This document shows positions 7,763 through 17,319 of a stretch of DNA of 64,000 nt, one piece after another. The stretch spans positions 1 to 64,000 of the forward strand of contig NZ_QFHO01000005.1 of NCBI RefSeq assembly GCF_004920835.1. Reading direction: 5' to 3'. Both the position numbers and the translations under genes were made by a program. How positions within the stretch are numbered: the stretch's first letter is position 1; each line of letters starts with the position of its first letter. The DNA comes from Stenotrophomonas maltophilia (GTDB taxonomy: Bacteria > Pseudomonadota > Gammaproteobacteria > Xanthomonadales > Xanthomonadaceae). The notes under the pieces are model-generated. The model did no database searches. It saw only the letters and a program-made list of their open reading frames with translations, and was not told the DNA's origin.

Positions 7763-10333
7763 GTGAGTCGTGTCTCCATTCCGTCGCGCATGAGCGGGCA
7801 GGCGATGTCCATCCTGGCGCTGGCGCTGTCCTCGCAGCTGAGTCATGCCCAGTCGCCTCCGCCCAGTGTCTTCAACGAAGGCTTTCTGGAAATCGGTGGT
7901 GACCAGCAGGGTGCTGATCTGTCGCTGTTCTCGTTCGGCAACCAAGTGCTCCCCGGTGATTACCTGGTGGATGTGATGCGCAACGACGTCCGCCTGGGGC
8001 AATCGCAACTGCGGTTCAATACCGTGGAAGGCAAGCGTGATGCCGTGCCTTGCCTGACCGCGGGCATGCTGTCGTCCTGGGGCGTGAATGTCGCCGCCTT
8101 CCCGGGTATCGCTGCGCAATCGGAAGGTGGCTGCGTCGATCTGGGGGCGGTGATTCCCGAGGCTGCGGTGAACTACGATGCAGGTCGCCAGCAACTGACT
8201 GTGAGCATTCCGCAGGCAGCGCTGGTCAGGTCGGCGCGCGGTGCGGTGGATCCCTCGAAATGGGATCGTGGTATCAACGCCGCGATGCTGGATTACCAGC
8301 TCAACGTCGCAAACAACTCGGGATCCAACCCCCGCGATGGCGACCGCAGGAGCTTCATGGCCGGCGCATTCGGCGAGCCCTACGAAGAGAAGAAGCCACG
8401 CCGTGACGCTGTATTTGGCAGTCTGCGCGGAGGCTTCAACCTGGGCGACTGGCGGTTCCGCAACTACACGACCTACAACCGCGACGTGATGGGGGAGAGC
8501 CGCTGGGAAGCGGTTCAGACCTTCGCCCAGCGCGACCTGAAATCGATCAACGGGCAGCTGCTGCTGGGCGACGGATTCACCCCCGGTGACCTGTTCGACG
8601 GCTTCCAGTTCCGCGGCGCGCAGATCTCATCGGATGAATCCATGCTGCCCGACAGCCTGCGTGGCTACGCACCGACCGTGCGTGGCGTCGCGCAGACCAA
8701 TGCGCGCGTCACCGTGCACCAGAACGGCTACATCATCTACAACACATACGTGGCGCCAGGTGCCTTCGTGCTGGATGACCTGTATCCGACCTCGTCCGGT
8801 GGAGACCTGCAGGTCACCATTACCGAAGCCGATGGCAGGGAAACGAAGTACACCCAAGCCTATTCCGCCGTGCCCACGCTGCTGCGCGAGGGAACATGGC
8901 GCTACAGCGCCACCGGCGGCCAGTATCGCCAGGGGTACGGCCGCTTCGAAGGCAGCCAGCCGCAACCCTACTTCTTCCAGGGCACGCTGGCCCGGGGCCT
9001 GGCCAACGAGTTCTCGCTGTATGGCGGTACCACGCTGGCGGGCAAGTACCAGGCAGCCATGGTCGGGTTCGGCAAGAACATGCGGGGCTTCGGCGCTGTG
9101 TCGGTGGACCTGACCCACGCGCGAAGCCGGGGCGACAGCGGCCACTCCTTCAATGGACAGTCGTTGCGTTTCCTGTATGCGAAGTCGCTGGAGGAAACCG
9201 GCACCACCTTCCGCATGGCGGGCTATCGCTACTCCACCAGCGGCTACCGTACCTTCCCCGAAGCGGTGGGCATGCTGTACGCGCAGGAGAATGGATTGCC
9301 CTTCGCCAACCGCCGCAACGAGCTGCGCCTGGAGGTTTCGCAGTCACTGGGCCGGTGGGGAACCCTCTACGGTTCGGCGCGGCAGCAGACCTACTGGGGC
9401 AGTGACCGCAAGGAGCGGCTGATCCAGGTGGGATACTCGGGAAGCTACCAGCGCCTGACCTACAACCTGTTCTACAACCAGTATTCGAACCTGTATGGCT
9501 CGGCCAACAGGCAGGTGATGCTGACCCTCTCGCTTCCATTGGGGCGCAGCAGCAGTTCGGCGATGTATACGGCTTCGCACGACAGCAGCGGCAGGACCGC
9601 GCACCAGGCCAGCGTGTTCGGCAGTGCCTTCGACGATCACCGGATGACCTATGGCGTGACCCTGGACCGGGCCAACCAGGGCGGTACCAGTGGCAGCGGC
9701 AATCTCAGCTACAAGGGCCAGTACGGGCGCGTCGACCTCGGCCACAGCCAGGGCAACGGCTATGGCCAGACCAACCTGGGCGTGGCCGGTGGCTTGGTCA
9801 TGCATGGCGAGGGCATCACCCTGTCGCAGCCCTTGGGCGAAACCATCGCACTGGTACGTGCGCCGCAGGCCGAGGGTGTGGGCATCGAGTCCCAGTCTGG
9901 TGTGCGCACCGATGGCAAGGGCAGTGCTGTGCTGCCCAATGTCACGCCCTATCGAACCAATCGCGTGGCGCTGAACACGCAGGATCTGGGCGACAAGGTC
10001 GAGGTGCGCAATGCAGCGATGGATGTTGTTCCCACGCGCGGAGCGGTGGTGCGGGCGCACTTCGAAACCGCGGTTGGCTATCGACTGATGCTGGTACTCA
10101 AGGGCGCCGACGGTCGACCACTGCCGTTCGGATCGCGTATCGAGAACGAAGCTGGACAGGAAGTCGGAGTCGTTGGACCAGAGGGCCAGGCCTACGTGAC
10201 CGGCGCGCCGGAGGCCGGCACGCTGAAGGTGATCTGGGGCAGAAGTGAATCTGCGCAGTGCACGTTGAAGTATGCGTTGCCGCAGCAAGAGCAACCGTCG
10301 CCGATCCGAAACCATGAGGGGAGCTGCCTGTGA
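7763..10333 (+). CDS. Outer-membrane fimbrial usher (FimD/PapC family)
   Basis: This 856-residue usher has the expected domains: a signal peptide ending SHAQ, an N-terminal chaperone-binding domain (FNEGFLEIGGDQQGADLSLF, DYLVDVMRNDV), a large beta barrel with plug (RGYAPTVRGVAQTNARV and GAFVLDDLYPTSSGGDLQV), and C-terminal domains ending with a Cys-containing strand. The GTG at 7763 is preferred because GAAGG lies eight bases upstream; GTG 7754 and ATG 7790 are alternatives. It lies 19 bases after the chaperone gene, so the two are surely cotranscribed. Confidence 0.93.
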   Translation: MSRVSIPSRMSGQAMSILALALSSQLSHAQSPPPSVFNEGFLEIGGDQQGADLSLFSFGNQVLPGDYLVDVMRNDVRLGQSQLRFNTVEGKRDAVPCLTAGMLSSWGVNVAAFPGIAAQSEGGCVDLGAVIPEAAVNYDAGRQQLTVSIPQAALVRSARGAVDPSKWDRGINAAMLDYQLNVANNSGSNPRDGDRRSFMAGAFGEPYEEKKPRRDAVFGSLRGGFNLGDWRFRNYTTYNRDVMGESRWEAVQTFAQRDLKSINGQLLLGDGFTPGDLFDGFQFRGAQISSDESMLPDSLRGYAPTVRGVAQTNARVTVHQNGYIIYNTYVAPGAFVLDDLYPTSSGGDLQVTITEADGRETKYTQAYSAVPTLLREGTWRYSATGGQYRQGYGRFEGSQPQPYFFQGTLARGLANEFSLYGGTTLAGKYQAAMVGFGKNMRGFGAVSVDLTHARSRGDSGHSFNGQSLRFLYAKSLEETGTTFRMAGYRYSTSGYRTFPEAVGMLYAQENGLPFANRRNELRLEVSQSLGRWGTLYGSARQQTYWGSDRKERLIQVGYSGSYQRLTYNLFYNQYSNLYGSANRQVMLTLSLPLGRSSSSAMYTASHDSSGRTAHQASVFGSAFDDHRMTYGVTLDRANQGGTSGSGNLSYKGQYGRVDLGHSQGNGYGQTNLGVAGGLVMHGEGITLSQPLGETIALVRAPQAEGVGIESQSGVRTDGKGSAVLPNVTPYRTNRVALNTQDLGDKVEVRNAAMDVVPTRGAVVRAHFETAVGYRLMLVLKGADGRPLPFGSRIENEAGQEVGVVGPEGQAYVTGAPEAGTLKVIWGRSESAQCTLKYALPQQEQPSPIRNHEGSCL

Positions 10334-10444
10334 TGCCGAAGATCAGCTCCAGTACCCGCCCCGGATGGGATAAGGCTGTTCTGCAAATGAAGGCGATCGG
10401 CGCAGCAGCAGTGGTGTTTGTCAACGAACCCTTGGATCTCGCAT

Positions 10445-11443
10445 ATGAAATCTAGTACTTACTCCGTCGTCGTTGCTTCACTGCTGACGCTCGGCACTGC
10501 GGCCCCGGGTGTGGCGCTGGCTGACTGCATCTACCGACCGAAATCCAACATTGGGACGAAAACTGTCAACGCGGGCACGGTGATCGTCTATCAGAGTGCC
10601 GCGGTTGGAAGCACCGTCTATTCGAGCTCTTTCATTGCTGGATGGCCGGAAGTTGTCTACTGCACGCCGCCGGGTGGCACCATGACGTATTGGAATCAGA
10701 TCCTCTGGGGAAGTCCAGTGGTGGGTATGAGTGGGGTCTACTCCACCAATGTTCCGGGTATCGGCTATCGGGTTTCTCTGGCGGGAACCTACAATCCAGG
10801 GTTCCCGGGCACATACACGCGCGACTTCACGGTATCGTCCGGCAACGCATCCTGGGCGGCATCGCAACGCTGGGCGGTCCAGTTTTCTCTCGTCAAGACT
10901 GCTACCAGGGTTGGCAACGGTCCTCTCGATCCAGTGCCATTCGCGCGCGCTGATTCCGGCGCCGGCGCCTCACAGCCTTACATGGTCCTGCAGATTGGCG
11001 ACATCCGCATTCTTGCCCCTTCGTGCCAGGTAGCCGTTGGCTCTCGCAACCAGACCGTCAATCTCGGGCAGGAATTCCGCAATCGATTCCGTGGCGTGGG
11101 CAGTACCACGGCCGGCAAGGACTTCCAGGTCGTAGTCAATTGCCAGGCATCGCCCAATGGCATCGAGAACATGGTTTCACTGACCATGGATGCGACGCCG
11201 GATGCGTCCAGCACGCCAGGTGTTCTGGGCATCGACACCGGCACGGGAACGGCGTCGGGCGTAGGCATCCAGGTGCTCGACAGTGCTGGCCAGCCTGTGG
11301 CGTTCGGCCAGCCAAAGCAGTTGGGCCAGTCGAAGGATGGCGATTACGTGGTGCCGTTCAAGGCACGCTACTACCAGGTCGCGAGCGCCGTTGGCGGTGG
11401 CCAGGCCAATGGCCGGGCCACCGTCACGTTGAGTTACAAGTAA
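10445..11443 (+). CDS. Fimbrial tip adhesin
   Basis: This 332-residue exported protein is about twice pilin size. Its C-terminal half (from about residue 190) has the pilin fold with paired cysteines and the end GRATVTLSYK, which accepts a donor strand. Its N-terminal half, rich in aromatics and small residues, would be the receptor-binding domain (DCIYRPKSN just after the signal peptide ending VALA). Last place in the operon is typical for a tip adhesin. The ATG at 10445 gives a direct signal peptide; GTG 10418 is an alternative. The ligand is unknown. Confidence 0.85.
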   Translation: MKSSTYSVVVASLLTLGTAAPGVALADCIYRPKSNIGTKTVNAGTVIVYQSAAVGSTVYSSSFIAGWPEVVYCTPPGGTMTYWNQILWGSPVVGMSGVYSTNVPGIGYRVSLAGTYNPGFPGTYTRDFTVSSGNASWAASQRWAVQFSLVKTATRVGNGPLDPVPFARADSGAGASQPYMVLQIGDIRILAPSCQVAVGSRNQTVNLGQEFRNRFRGVGSTTAGKDFQVVVNCQASPNGIENMVSLTMDATPDASSTPGVLGIDTGTGTASGVGIQVLDSAGQPVAFGQPKQLGQSKDGDYVVPFKARYYQVASAVGGGQANGRATVTLSYK

Positions 11444-11477
11444 CGCTCGCTTGGAGACGGCCTGGGCAGCGCCGAAG

Positions 11478-11795
11478 TTACAGGTACGCTAGGGTCACCT
11501 CGTATCCCTGTACGTCGCGCCTGCCGGGCACGTCGGTCTTCAATACGACCGGACGTGTCTGGACCCTCACGTGCCGAGCGCTGAGACGAAAGCGATCAGC
11601 AGGCTTGCCCGCAGCCTGGGCGCGTTCCGCATCGCACCAGATGCGGAATGGGGCCATCCTTGGTTGAAGCTGCGGCAGGCAGGACGCGGGCTCGACGATG
11701 GCGCCCTGGAAGTGGATGATCCCATCTGCGGCGTGTCCCGCCGATGCTGGTCCCAAAGCGCACAACAGAAGCGTGGAAAACCGGGCCTTGTACAT
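11478..11795 (-). CDS. Miniature pilin-like exported protein
   Basis: A 105-residue frame converges on the adhesin gene. It has a signal peptide (LLLCALGPASAGHA), then DGIIHFQGAIVEPASC, which closely follows the pilin opening G-x-I-x-F-x-G-x-I-V-x-x-x-C, and a C-terminus GYEVTLAYL like the terminal beta strand of pilins. A second Cys lies mid-protein (IWCDAE). It is far shorter than the usual 150-180 residues, so the middle strands must be reduced. It could be a minor subunit, a chain terminator or a remnant. Start 11795 gives the best signal peptide, but no strong ribosome-binding site is visible. Confidence 0.6.
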   Translation of the reverse strand: MYKARFSTLLLCALGPASAGHAADGIIHFQGAIVEPASCLPQLQPRMAPFRIWCDAERAQAAGKPADRFRLSARHVRVQTRPVVLKTDVPGRRDVQGYEVTLAYL

Positions 11796-12211
11796 GGCTG
11801 CGACTCGCTGGAAGAGGTGGGATTGCGTCTTGCCTGAGATTCCTGACAGCGAACGTCGGGCAGGGCTGTTTCGCACGTATTCGTGATCGGGCTGATGTAT
11901 CGAGGGCTATTTCTACTTCTGCTTTTGGGGCAACGCACTGTGCATGTACATCCCGTCGCGGGCCTCCCTGCGGCAGGAAGCTCCCCCGCTGGACCGGCGT
12001 TGGGGATTCCGCCCAGCCCCGATCCAAGGCGGCGCAATTATCCGGCGGCGCCTGCGCCAAATCTGCGCGCACGATCACGCTCTGGAATCAACGGCGGCTG
12101 TTCAGCAGCTCTGACCGGATGGGCTCGTTGGAGCCAGGAGCGTTGACCGAAAAGCTGCATCGGCGCAGATGTCAGGCAACCGCGATGCAGGGGTCCCCGA
12201 ATGAGCTTCGC
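11796..12211. other. Intergenic region without a convincing gene
   Basis: This region of about 415 bases lies upstream of the miniature pilin and downstream of the small membrane protein, both on the minus strand. Open frames exist in several phases but none has a plausible start, protein character or codon pattern. The part near 11880-11930 is relatively AT-rich and may hold the promoter of the miniature pilin. Nothing else is recognised. Confidence 0.5.
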
Positions 12212-12541
12212 TCAGCCCATGGCCAGGGTTGAGGCTGCCAGGGAAAGCAGGGTCGCCAGCAGTGTGATCAATGCGGTGCCGATCCTGTGAAGCCGACTGA
12301 TGCGTGCGACCAGCAGTACGACAGCGGTGCTGATGACTGTAGTGGCGAGCGCGCCCGGGCGCAGCAGGTGCGCCTGATGCACAGTGACCACGTGAACAGT
12401 GAAGTGCGGTTCCGGCGGCAAGGGGAACTGGGCGTCGAGCGTATAGACGAGCGCGGCCATGCCGACGGCGCTGATCAGGCCGGGGAGATAGGGACGTACC
12501 CGCAGGACGCGGTCGCCTGCTGGAGAGGGGGAGGACGGCAT
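12212..12541 (-). CDS. Small membrane protein of unknown function
   Basis: A 109-residue frame has two or three hydrophobic segments (GLISAVGMAALVYTL, TTVISTAVVLLVARI, LITLLATLLSLAAS). Codon use resembles neighbouring genes, with C or G in most third positions. It starts 36 bases after the Arc-type gene on the same strand, so the pair may be cotranscribed. No family is recognised and the start has no clear ribosome-binding site. Confidence 0.5.
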   Translation of the reverse strand: MPSSPSPAGDRVLRVRPYLPGLISAVGMAALVYTLDAQFPLPPEPHFTVHVVTVHQAHLLRPGALATTVISTAVVLLVARISRLHRIGTALITLLATLLSLAASTLAMG

Positions 12542-12577
12542 GATGATGCAGAAGGAAGGATTCAGGGAGAGCTCTGC

Positions 12578-12985
12578 TCAGTCAGCTGGTGAGGTGCGAG
12601 GACCGAGTGCCTGATCGAGGCGGCGCATGCCTTCGACGTCGCGATGCAGATACGCAAGGAGAGCATCCAGGCGGCGTACCCGGTCTTCGCTGCGCAGTAG
12701 ACGTGCTTCGATCTGCCTGCGTTCTGCTCCGTTGAGCGCGGTGTCACACAGGAAGTGGGTGTGCATGGCGATGAACTCTCGGCTGGTGGCCAAGGCAGCC
12801 TCGACTTCGGTGATTTCCTGCAGTCGCGCCTTGCCGATACGATCGCAGACATCGCCGAAGCTCTCCTCCAGTCGCGCGATGATCTCTGAATTCAGTGATC
12901 GACCGCCGCTGCGTGCGGCGAAGTCGAGGCGATCACGAAGATCGGAAGGGAACCGGAGAGTGAAGGGAATCATGTATTTCTTCAT
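12578..12985 (-). CDS. Arc-family ribbon-helix-helix DNA-binding protein
   Basis: This 135-residue protein begins with an Arc domain: MKKYMIPFTLRFPSDLRDRL gives the DNA-contacting beta strand and first helix, and GGRSLNSEIIARLEESF the second helix. The remaining ~85 residues are charged and helical (RRQIEARLLRSEDRVRRLDA) and may oligomerise. Ribbon-helix-helix proteins dimerise to bind DNA, in antitoxins, phage repressors and metabolic regulators. The start at 12985 matches the beginning of the Arc domain; an in-frame ATG at 13015 would add ten residues. Its likely partner is the membrane protein downstream. Confidence 0.78.
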   Translation of the reverse strand: MKKYMIPFTLRFPSDLRDRLDFAARSGGRSLNSEIIARLEESFGDVCDRIGKARLQEITEVEAALATSREFIAMHTHFLCDTALNGAERRQIEARLLRSEDRVRRLDALLAYLHRDVEGMRRLDQALGPRTSPAD

Positions 12986-13248
12986 GGGAACGGATGGTGC
13001 AGGGTGCGCAGCCATGCCGGCCCGCTGGGAGGAACCGGCATGGCGGATGGGTTGATCTGGTACTGACTGCACCAGCTATGGCTGGCCATGTCTCGTGCTG
13101 GCATCCCGTGACGATGATGGGACATGTACGTGGGGCACGCCGTGCAGGGATTCTGCTGGAGCCCGAGGCATGTTTCCAATCGTGCGGTCGTTGTTGTGGA
13201 TGTCACAAAGTGCCTGTTGCGATGGATGCAGCGTGCGGGCAAGGCAGC

Positions 13249-13620
13249 TCAGTGATGGCGGCGCCGGCCTTCGCCAACAAACTCGGCCCGGCAGCCCCCG
13301 GTCACCCATACGCCATTTCGGCCCTTGCCCCATGTTTTGCCTTCCTCGCACGGTGTATTCGACAGTTGGCGGATCAGGCGCGCGCGTCCGTTGACGCGGC
13401 AATCCTGGCTGCGCCCCTTGATGGATTCGCAACGGACCACGCCCGAACCATCTTCGATCGGCACCGTAGCCGGAGCCGGCACATAGTAGTCATCGCGGCT
13501 ATGGCCGTAGCCACTCTGGTCGTAGCTCGGGTCGTAGCCCGGAATGGCGGCGCACGCTGAGAGCAGCAGGGCGCTGGAGAGAGCGCAGATGATCGCGGGA
13601 AGGGACTTTGTACGGGACAT
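13249..13620 (-). CDS. DUF3011 domain lipoprotein
   Basis: A 123-residue protein with a lipoprotein signal (LLLSACA, lipidated Cys near residue 22), a Tyr/Asp/Gly-rich linker (GYDPSYDQSGYGHSRDDYY), and one DUF3011 unit: VRCESIKGRSQDCRV followed by RQLSNTPCEEGKTWG and GVWVTGGCRAEF. The four cysteines probably form disulfides in the periplasm. DUF3011 proteins are common envelope proteins in Xanthomonadaceae and have no assigned activity. It is isolated from its neighbours by gaps on both sides. Confidence 0.82.
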   Translation of the reverse strand: MSRTKSLPAIICALSSALLLSACAAIPGYDPSYDQSGYGHSRDDYYVPAPATVPIEDGSGVVRCESIKGRSQDCRVNGRARLIRQLSNTPCEEGKTWGKGRNGVWVTGGCRAEFVGEGRRRHH

Positions 13621-13826
13621 GTCGTGATTCCAGTGAGGTGGCCTGGATTATTCGCATAGATGCGGGCGCCCATTCATAGCGGGCATCCATCCATAAAGTC
13701 GGGATTCAAGGACATGGATATGAAAGTAGAAAAATCCACTTTGTGACATGGGGTTTCCTGTGCTGAAGAACGGGATCCAGGCTGGCTTCGGTTACAGTGG
13801 TTGCGCATTCAATCCTTGGAGGCGCC

Positions 13827-14444
13827 ATGCCCGAGTTGCTCGCTGTACTCACCATTGCCCTCCTGGCGACGATCAGCCCGGGCCCGGATTTTGCGATGGT
13901 GTCGCGCAACAGCCTGCTGCTGTCACGCCGGGCAGGTGTCATCACGGCGCTGGGTATCGGCCTGGCCGTGCTTGTGCATGTGAGTTACACGCTTCTGGGG
14001 GTCGGGGTGCTGATCCGCCAGTCCATCTGGTTGTTCAATGCAATCAAGCTGGCCGGCGCGGTGTATCTGATCTACCTGGGTATCAGGATGCTTCGTGCGA
14101 AGCCTGCAGGTGATCTGGCGGCCGCACAGGTCGCGCCGCTCTCGGACCTGGGCGCACTACGGGTCGGCTTCCTGACCAACCTGCTGAATCCGAAGACGAC
14201 GATTCTCATCGTCAGCCTGTTCATGCAGGTGATCCGGCAGGACACGCCGCTGCATGTGCAGATCGGCTATGGCGTGTTCATCGCCGCACTGCACATCGCT
14301 TGGTTCTCGGCGGTGGCGTTGTTCTTTTCCACGCGGCGGGTGCGTGATCGATTGCTGGCGGTACGCCACTGGATCGATCGCGTATTTGGCGGCCTGCTGG
14401 TGGCCTTCGGCCTGGTGCTGGCGACAGCACGCGGGCAGCGCTAG
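13827..14444 (+). CDS. LysE/RhtB-family amino-acid exporter
   Basis: The 205-residue inner-membrane protein has about six hydrophobic segments and the family signature near the N-terminus (ATISPGPDFAMVSRNSLLLS) with the glycine-rich second helix (GVITALGIGLAVLVHVSYTL). A conserved LTNLLNPKTT motif is at about residues 115-124. LysE/RhtB proteins export amino acids such as threonine, homoserine or lysine. TTGGAGGCG precedes the ATG at 13827. Its stop overlaps that of the convergent TonB receptor by four bases, with no terminator between. Confidence 0.9.
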   Translation: MPELLAVLTIALLATISPGPDFAMVSRNSLLLSRRAGVITALGIGLAVLVHVSYTLLGVGVLIRQSIWLFNAIKLAGAVYLIYLGIRMLRAKPAGDLAAAQVAPLSDLGALRVGFLTNLLNPKTTILIVSLFMQVIRQDTPLHVQIGYGVFIAALHIAWFSAVALFFSTRRVRDRLLAVRHWIDRVFGGLLVAFGLVLATARGQR

Positions 14445-17260
14445 AAGCGCTGTGTGGCGCTGAACTGGAGGTAGCGGCCAATGGGATCGTCGTCGGCCAC
14501 GGTATAGCCCAACGGGCTGCCGTTGTAGTTCTTCGGCGTGCGATCGGTCGCATTGAACATCTGCAATGCCAGGGTCAATCGCTCGCTGGGCTCGTAGCCG
14601 ATGCCCAGATCGAGGGTGGTCATGGCAGGAAGATCACGTTGGAGCTTGCGGGCCAGTACCAGCTCTGGCGAGTCTTCAACGTAGGTCCATGGCGCCGTCA
14701 AGCCGCTGCGATGGCGCACGGTCAGGCGCAGGTTCCATGCGGCCCTGCGCCAATCGAGCTCCATGGATGCGTGTAATCGTGGCGTTTTGTCACCGGCCAG
14801 GTTGCCACGTGGCGGTGCCGACGGTTTGTCACGCCGGAGCGTCTCGAGATAGTCCGCCTGCAGGCGGATCTGCCATTGGTTCGTGGCTGGGCCATCCAGG
14901 CGCCAGGTGCCCTGGCCCTGCCAGCCGCTCACCCGTGATCGGCCCTGATTGGCGAGGTAGACAGGGATTCCGGTGAGGATCCCGTTGGCATCGCGGATCA
15001 GCGAGGCCGTATCACTCGCGTCAAAGTAGGGAATGATCTCATCGCGTCGGTGTATCCGGTAGTGATTGATCTCCAGATCCAGGGCTGTCGACGGTGACCA
15101 TTGCAGGCCGAGTGTCAGGCTGCGCGAGCGCTCCGGGCGCAGTGAAGTGCTGCGGGTGGGCTGGAACGCCAGAATGCAGGTCGGCACCGTACTGGTGTCG
15201 AGCTTGCAGGGTTCCAGCCCAGGCGTGGCGGGCAGGCCCAGTGCGTTGCCGGCCAACGGGGGAAGCACGCTGGGTGCACGCTCCTCATACAGAGTGGGAA
15301 CGCGATACCCGGCGCCATAGGAGGCGCGCAGGGTCAATTCCTCCAGCGGCGCCCACGTGATGCCGGCACGCGGCGTGAACGAGGTGCCGAAGCGGGGATC
15401 GCGGTCCACGCGCCAAGCCAGGTCCAGCACCGCACCGCGCGTAAAGGGGATGGCGAGTTCGCCAAACTGGGACAAGCGGAGCGCCTGGATGTTGAAAGGA
15501 GCCGGGTTGCCGCCCAGATATGCCGCGTAGCTTGAGTAGCCGGTGCGGTTGGCGGACAGGTCCGTAGCGAATCCAAGATGTTCGTGGCGTAGTTCGATAC
15601 CCGTGCGTGCCTCGACCGGGCCATGGGCGAGCTGCAGGAGCGGACCGCCGATATCGGCGCTGAGACCTTCGGCACGATAGCGGCCACGAAGCAGGTTTTC
15701 CGCACCGAAACCGGGCAGGGGAGCGGTGTGGGGTCCGCCGCCGAGGGCGTAGCCCAGGTCGATCAGCTGTTGCTCCTCATAGCCGGCCACCGGCAGGTCG
15801 ACGATGCCGCTGGCACGATTGATCACGGTATTGCTGTGGTGGAAGACGGCACTGTTCCAGCTCCAGCGGGATCCGCCACCGTGCAGGGTCACCAGGAGAT
15901 CGGCATCGTGCATGTCCGAATCGAGGCGGACCGGGCCGGCATCGAAGAATACGTGCTGCCGCCGCATCTGCGGGCCATTGACCAGAAGGACCGCCGCCGG
16001 CGCGTACTGTGCGAAGGAGCGTGCCTCGGCCAGGCGCAGCGTCGCACCCAGTTCAGCACGCTCGCCCAGAGGTTGCCGGTAGGTGGCCATCGCGGCTGTC
16101 GACTCACTGGCGGGAATCAGGCGGGTGTAGCGGGGGGGATCCAGGCTGCAGATCTGGCCGCTGGGGCTGACATCATTCCCGACGCAATCTGCGGGCCGTT
16201 TTACACCGGAGCTGTTGATCGCCGCCAATGCGAATCGTTGGTCATCCAGGCCAGCTGCACGCTGGTCTACCGTGGCCCAGCTACGCCTGCTGCCAAGCAG
16301 GCCGTCGTCGCGCCTACGATCGAATGCCAATGTCCACTGCGCCCCGCTGTCCATCGTCCCACCGAGGCTGGCGGCGAGGCCATGGCGTGCGGCATCACCG
16401 CGGGAGGACATGCCGGCGTACGTGCTGATTTCCGCGCCCTGATAGTCACGCTTTAGCACGATGTTGATCACACCGGCCATCGCATCGGAGCCGTAGACCG
16501 CTGATGCACTGCCGCTGACGATCTCGATGCGATCAATCATCCCCAGCGGAATGCTGTCGAGCGGGACGATGCTGCCGAAGCCCGCGGTGGTCAGGCCGAA
16601 GCTGGTCGTGCGCATGCCATCGATCAGGAACAGGGTGGCCTGCGGGCCAAGGGCCAGCAGGCCGGTGGTCGAAGACAGTGCAAGCGGGGTCGTCGTTGAA
16701 GTGCCGAAGTTGGTGGATACATCCCAGGGGTGATAGGGGTTCATGCCCGGCCAGCGGCGCAGTACGTCGAATACCGAAGTGCTGCCACTGGCCCGGATCT
16801 GTTCGGCGGTGATGACTGACAGCGGTGCACTGCTCTGCAGCGATGTTCGCGGGATGCGGCTGCCGGTGACCTGTACGGCATCGAGTTCGGAGGTGCGAGG
16901 CGTTGCCTCGGCTTCCTGCTGGCGCGGCAATTGTGCGACTCGCAGCAGATAGGTGTTGGGGCTGATTTCCAGTGCGGTGAGGCCGCTGCCGCCGAGCAGC
17001 TGGGCCAGTCCCTCACGGGGAGAAGCATCGGCTGCCACGCCGTTGCTGCGCCGATGCGCGAGCAGTGCCGGCGAGTACAGCAGGTTCAACTTCACCGAGC
17101 TGCGGGCGAGGAACTCCTGCAACGCCGCTTCCAATGGTCCGGGGGCAATGGCCAGTGATGCGGTGGTGGTCGCCGTAGCCGCCAGCGCATGCATGGGCAC
17201 GCTACAGGCGAGCAACGGCAGGCCGAGCAGCAGGGGGAGCCGGTGCAGGGGCAGGGTCAT
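14441..17260 (-). CDS. TonB-dependent receptor with N-terminal signalling (STN) domain
   Basis: This 939-residue outer-membrane receptor has a signal peptide (MHALA/AT), an STN signalling domain at about residues 35-110 (PGPLEAALQEFLARSSVKLN), a plug (QVTGSRIPRTSLQSSAPLSV and YGSDAMAGVINIVLK) and a 22-strand barrel ending in Phe (ATQRF). The STN domain passes ligand binding to a FecR-type anti-sigma factor. The genes for that factor and its sigma factor lie immediately upstream on the same strand, so this is the receptor of a cell-surface signalling system. It most likely imports a ferric siderophore or haem; the ligand is not evident. Confidence 0.9.
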   Translation of the reverse strand: MTLPLHRLPLLLGLPLLACSVPMHALAATATTTASLAIAPGPLEAALQEFLARSSVKLNLLYSPALLAHRRSNGVAADASPREGLAQLLGGSGLTALEISPNTYLLRVAQLPRQQEAEATPRTSELDAVQVTGSRIPRTSLQSSAPLSVITAEQIRASGSTSVFDVLRRWPGMNPYHPWDVSTNFGTSTTTPLALSSTTGLLALGPQATLFLIDGMRTTSFGLTTAGFGSIVPLDSIPLGMIDRIEIVSGSASAVYGSDAMAGVINIVLKRDYQGAEISTYAGMSSRGDAARHGLAASLGGTMDSGAQWTLAFDRRRDDGLLGSRRSWATVDQRAAGLDDQRFALAAINSSGVKRPADCVGNDVSPSGQICSLDPPRYTRLIPASESTAAMATYRQPLGERAELGATLRLAEARSFAQYAPAAVLLVNGPQMRRQHVFFDAGPVRLDSDMHDADLLVTLHGGGSRWSWNSAVFHHSNTVINRASGIVDLPVAGYEEQQLIDLGYALGGGPHTAPLPGFGAENLLRGRYRAEGLSADIGGPLLQLAHGPVEARTGIELRHEHLGFATDLSANRTGYSSYAAYLGGNPAPFNIQALRLSQFGELAIPFTRGAVLDLAWRVDRDPRFGTSFTPRAGITWAPLEELTLRASYGAGYRVPTLYEERAPSVLPPLAGNALGLPATPGLEPCKLDTSTVPTCILAFQPTRSTSLRPERSRSLTLGLQWSPSTALDLEINHYRIHRRDEIIPYFDASDTASLIRDANGILTGIPVYLANQGRSRVSGWQGQGTWRLDGPATNQWQIRLQADYLETLRRDKPSAPPRGNLAGDKTPRLHASMELDWRRAAWNLRLTVRHRSGLTAPWTYVEDSPELVLARKLQRDLPAMTTLDLGIGYEPSERLTLALQMFNATDRTPKNYNGSPLGYTVADDDPIGRYLQFSATQRF

Positions 17261-17319
17261 GGGCGGGTGTGGAGGGCTGGCGTCGCGCGAGGCGGGCTGG
17301 GCACAGAATGCATGGAGGG

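Noticed and set aside
11883..12146. Plus-strand frame starting with a hydrophobic stretch near 11895
   Set aside because: The N-terminus looks slightly like a signal peptide, but the rest is Pro/Arg-rich without pattern and no ribosome-binding site is present.
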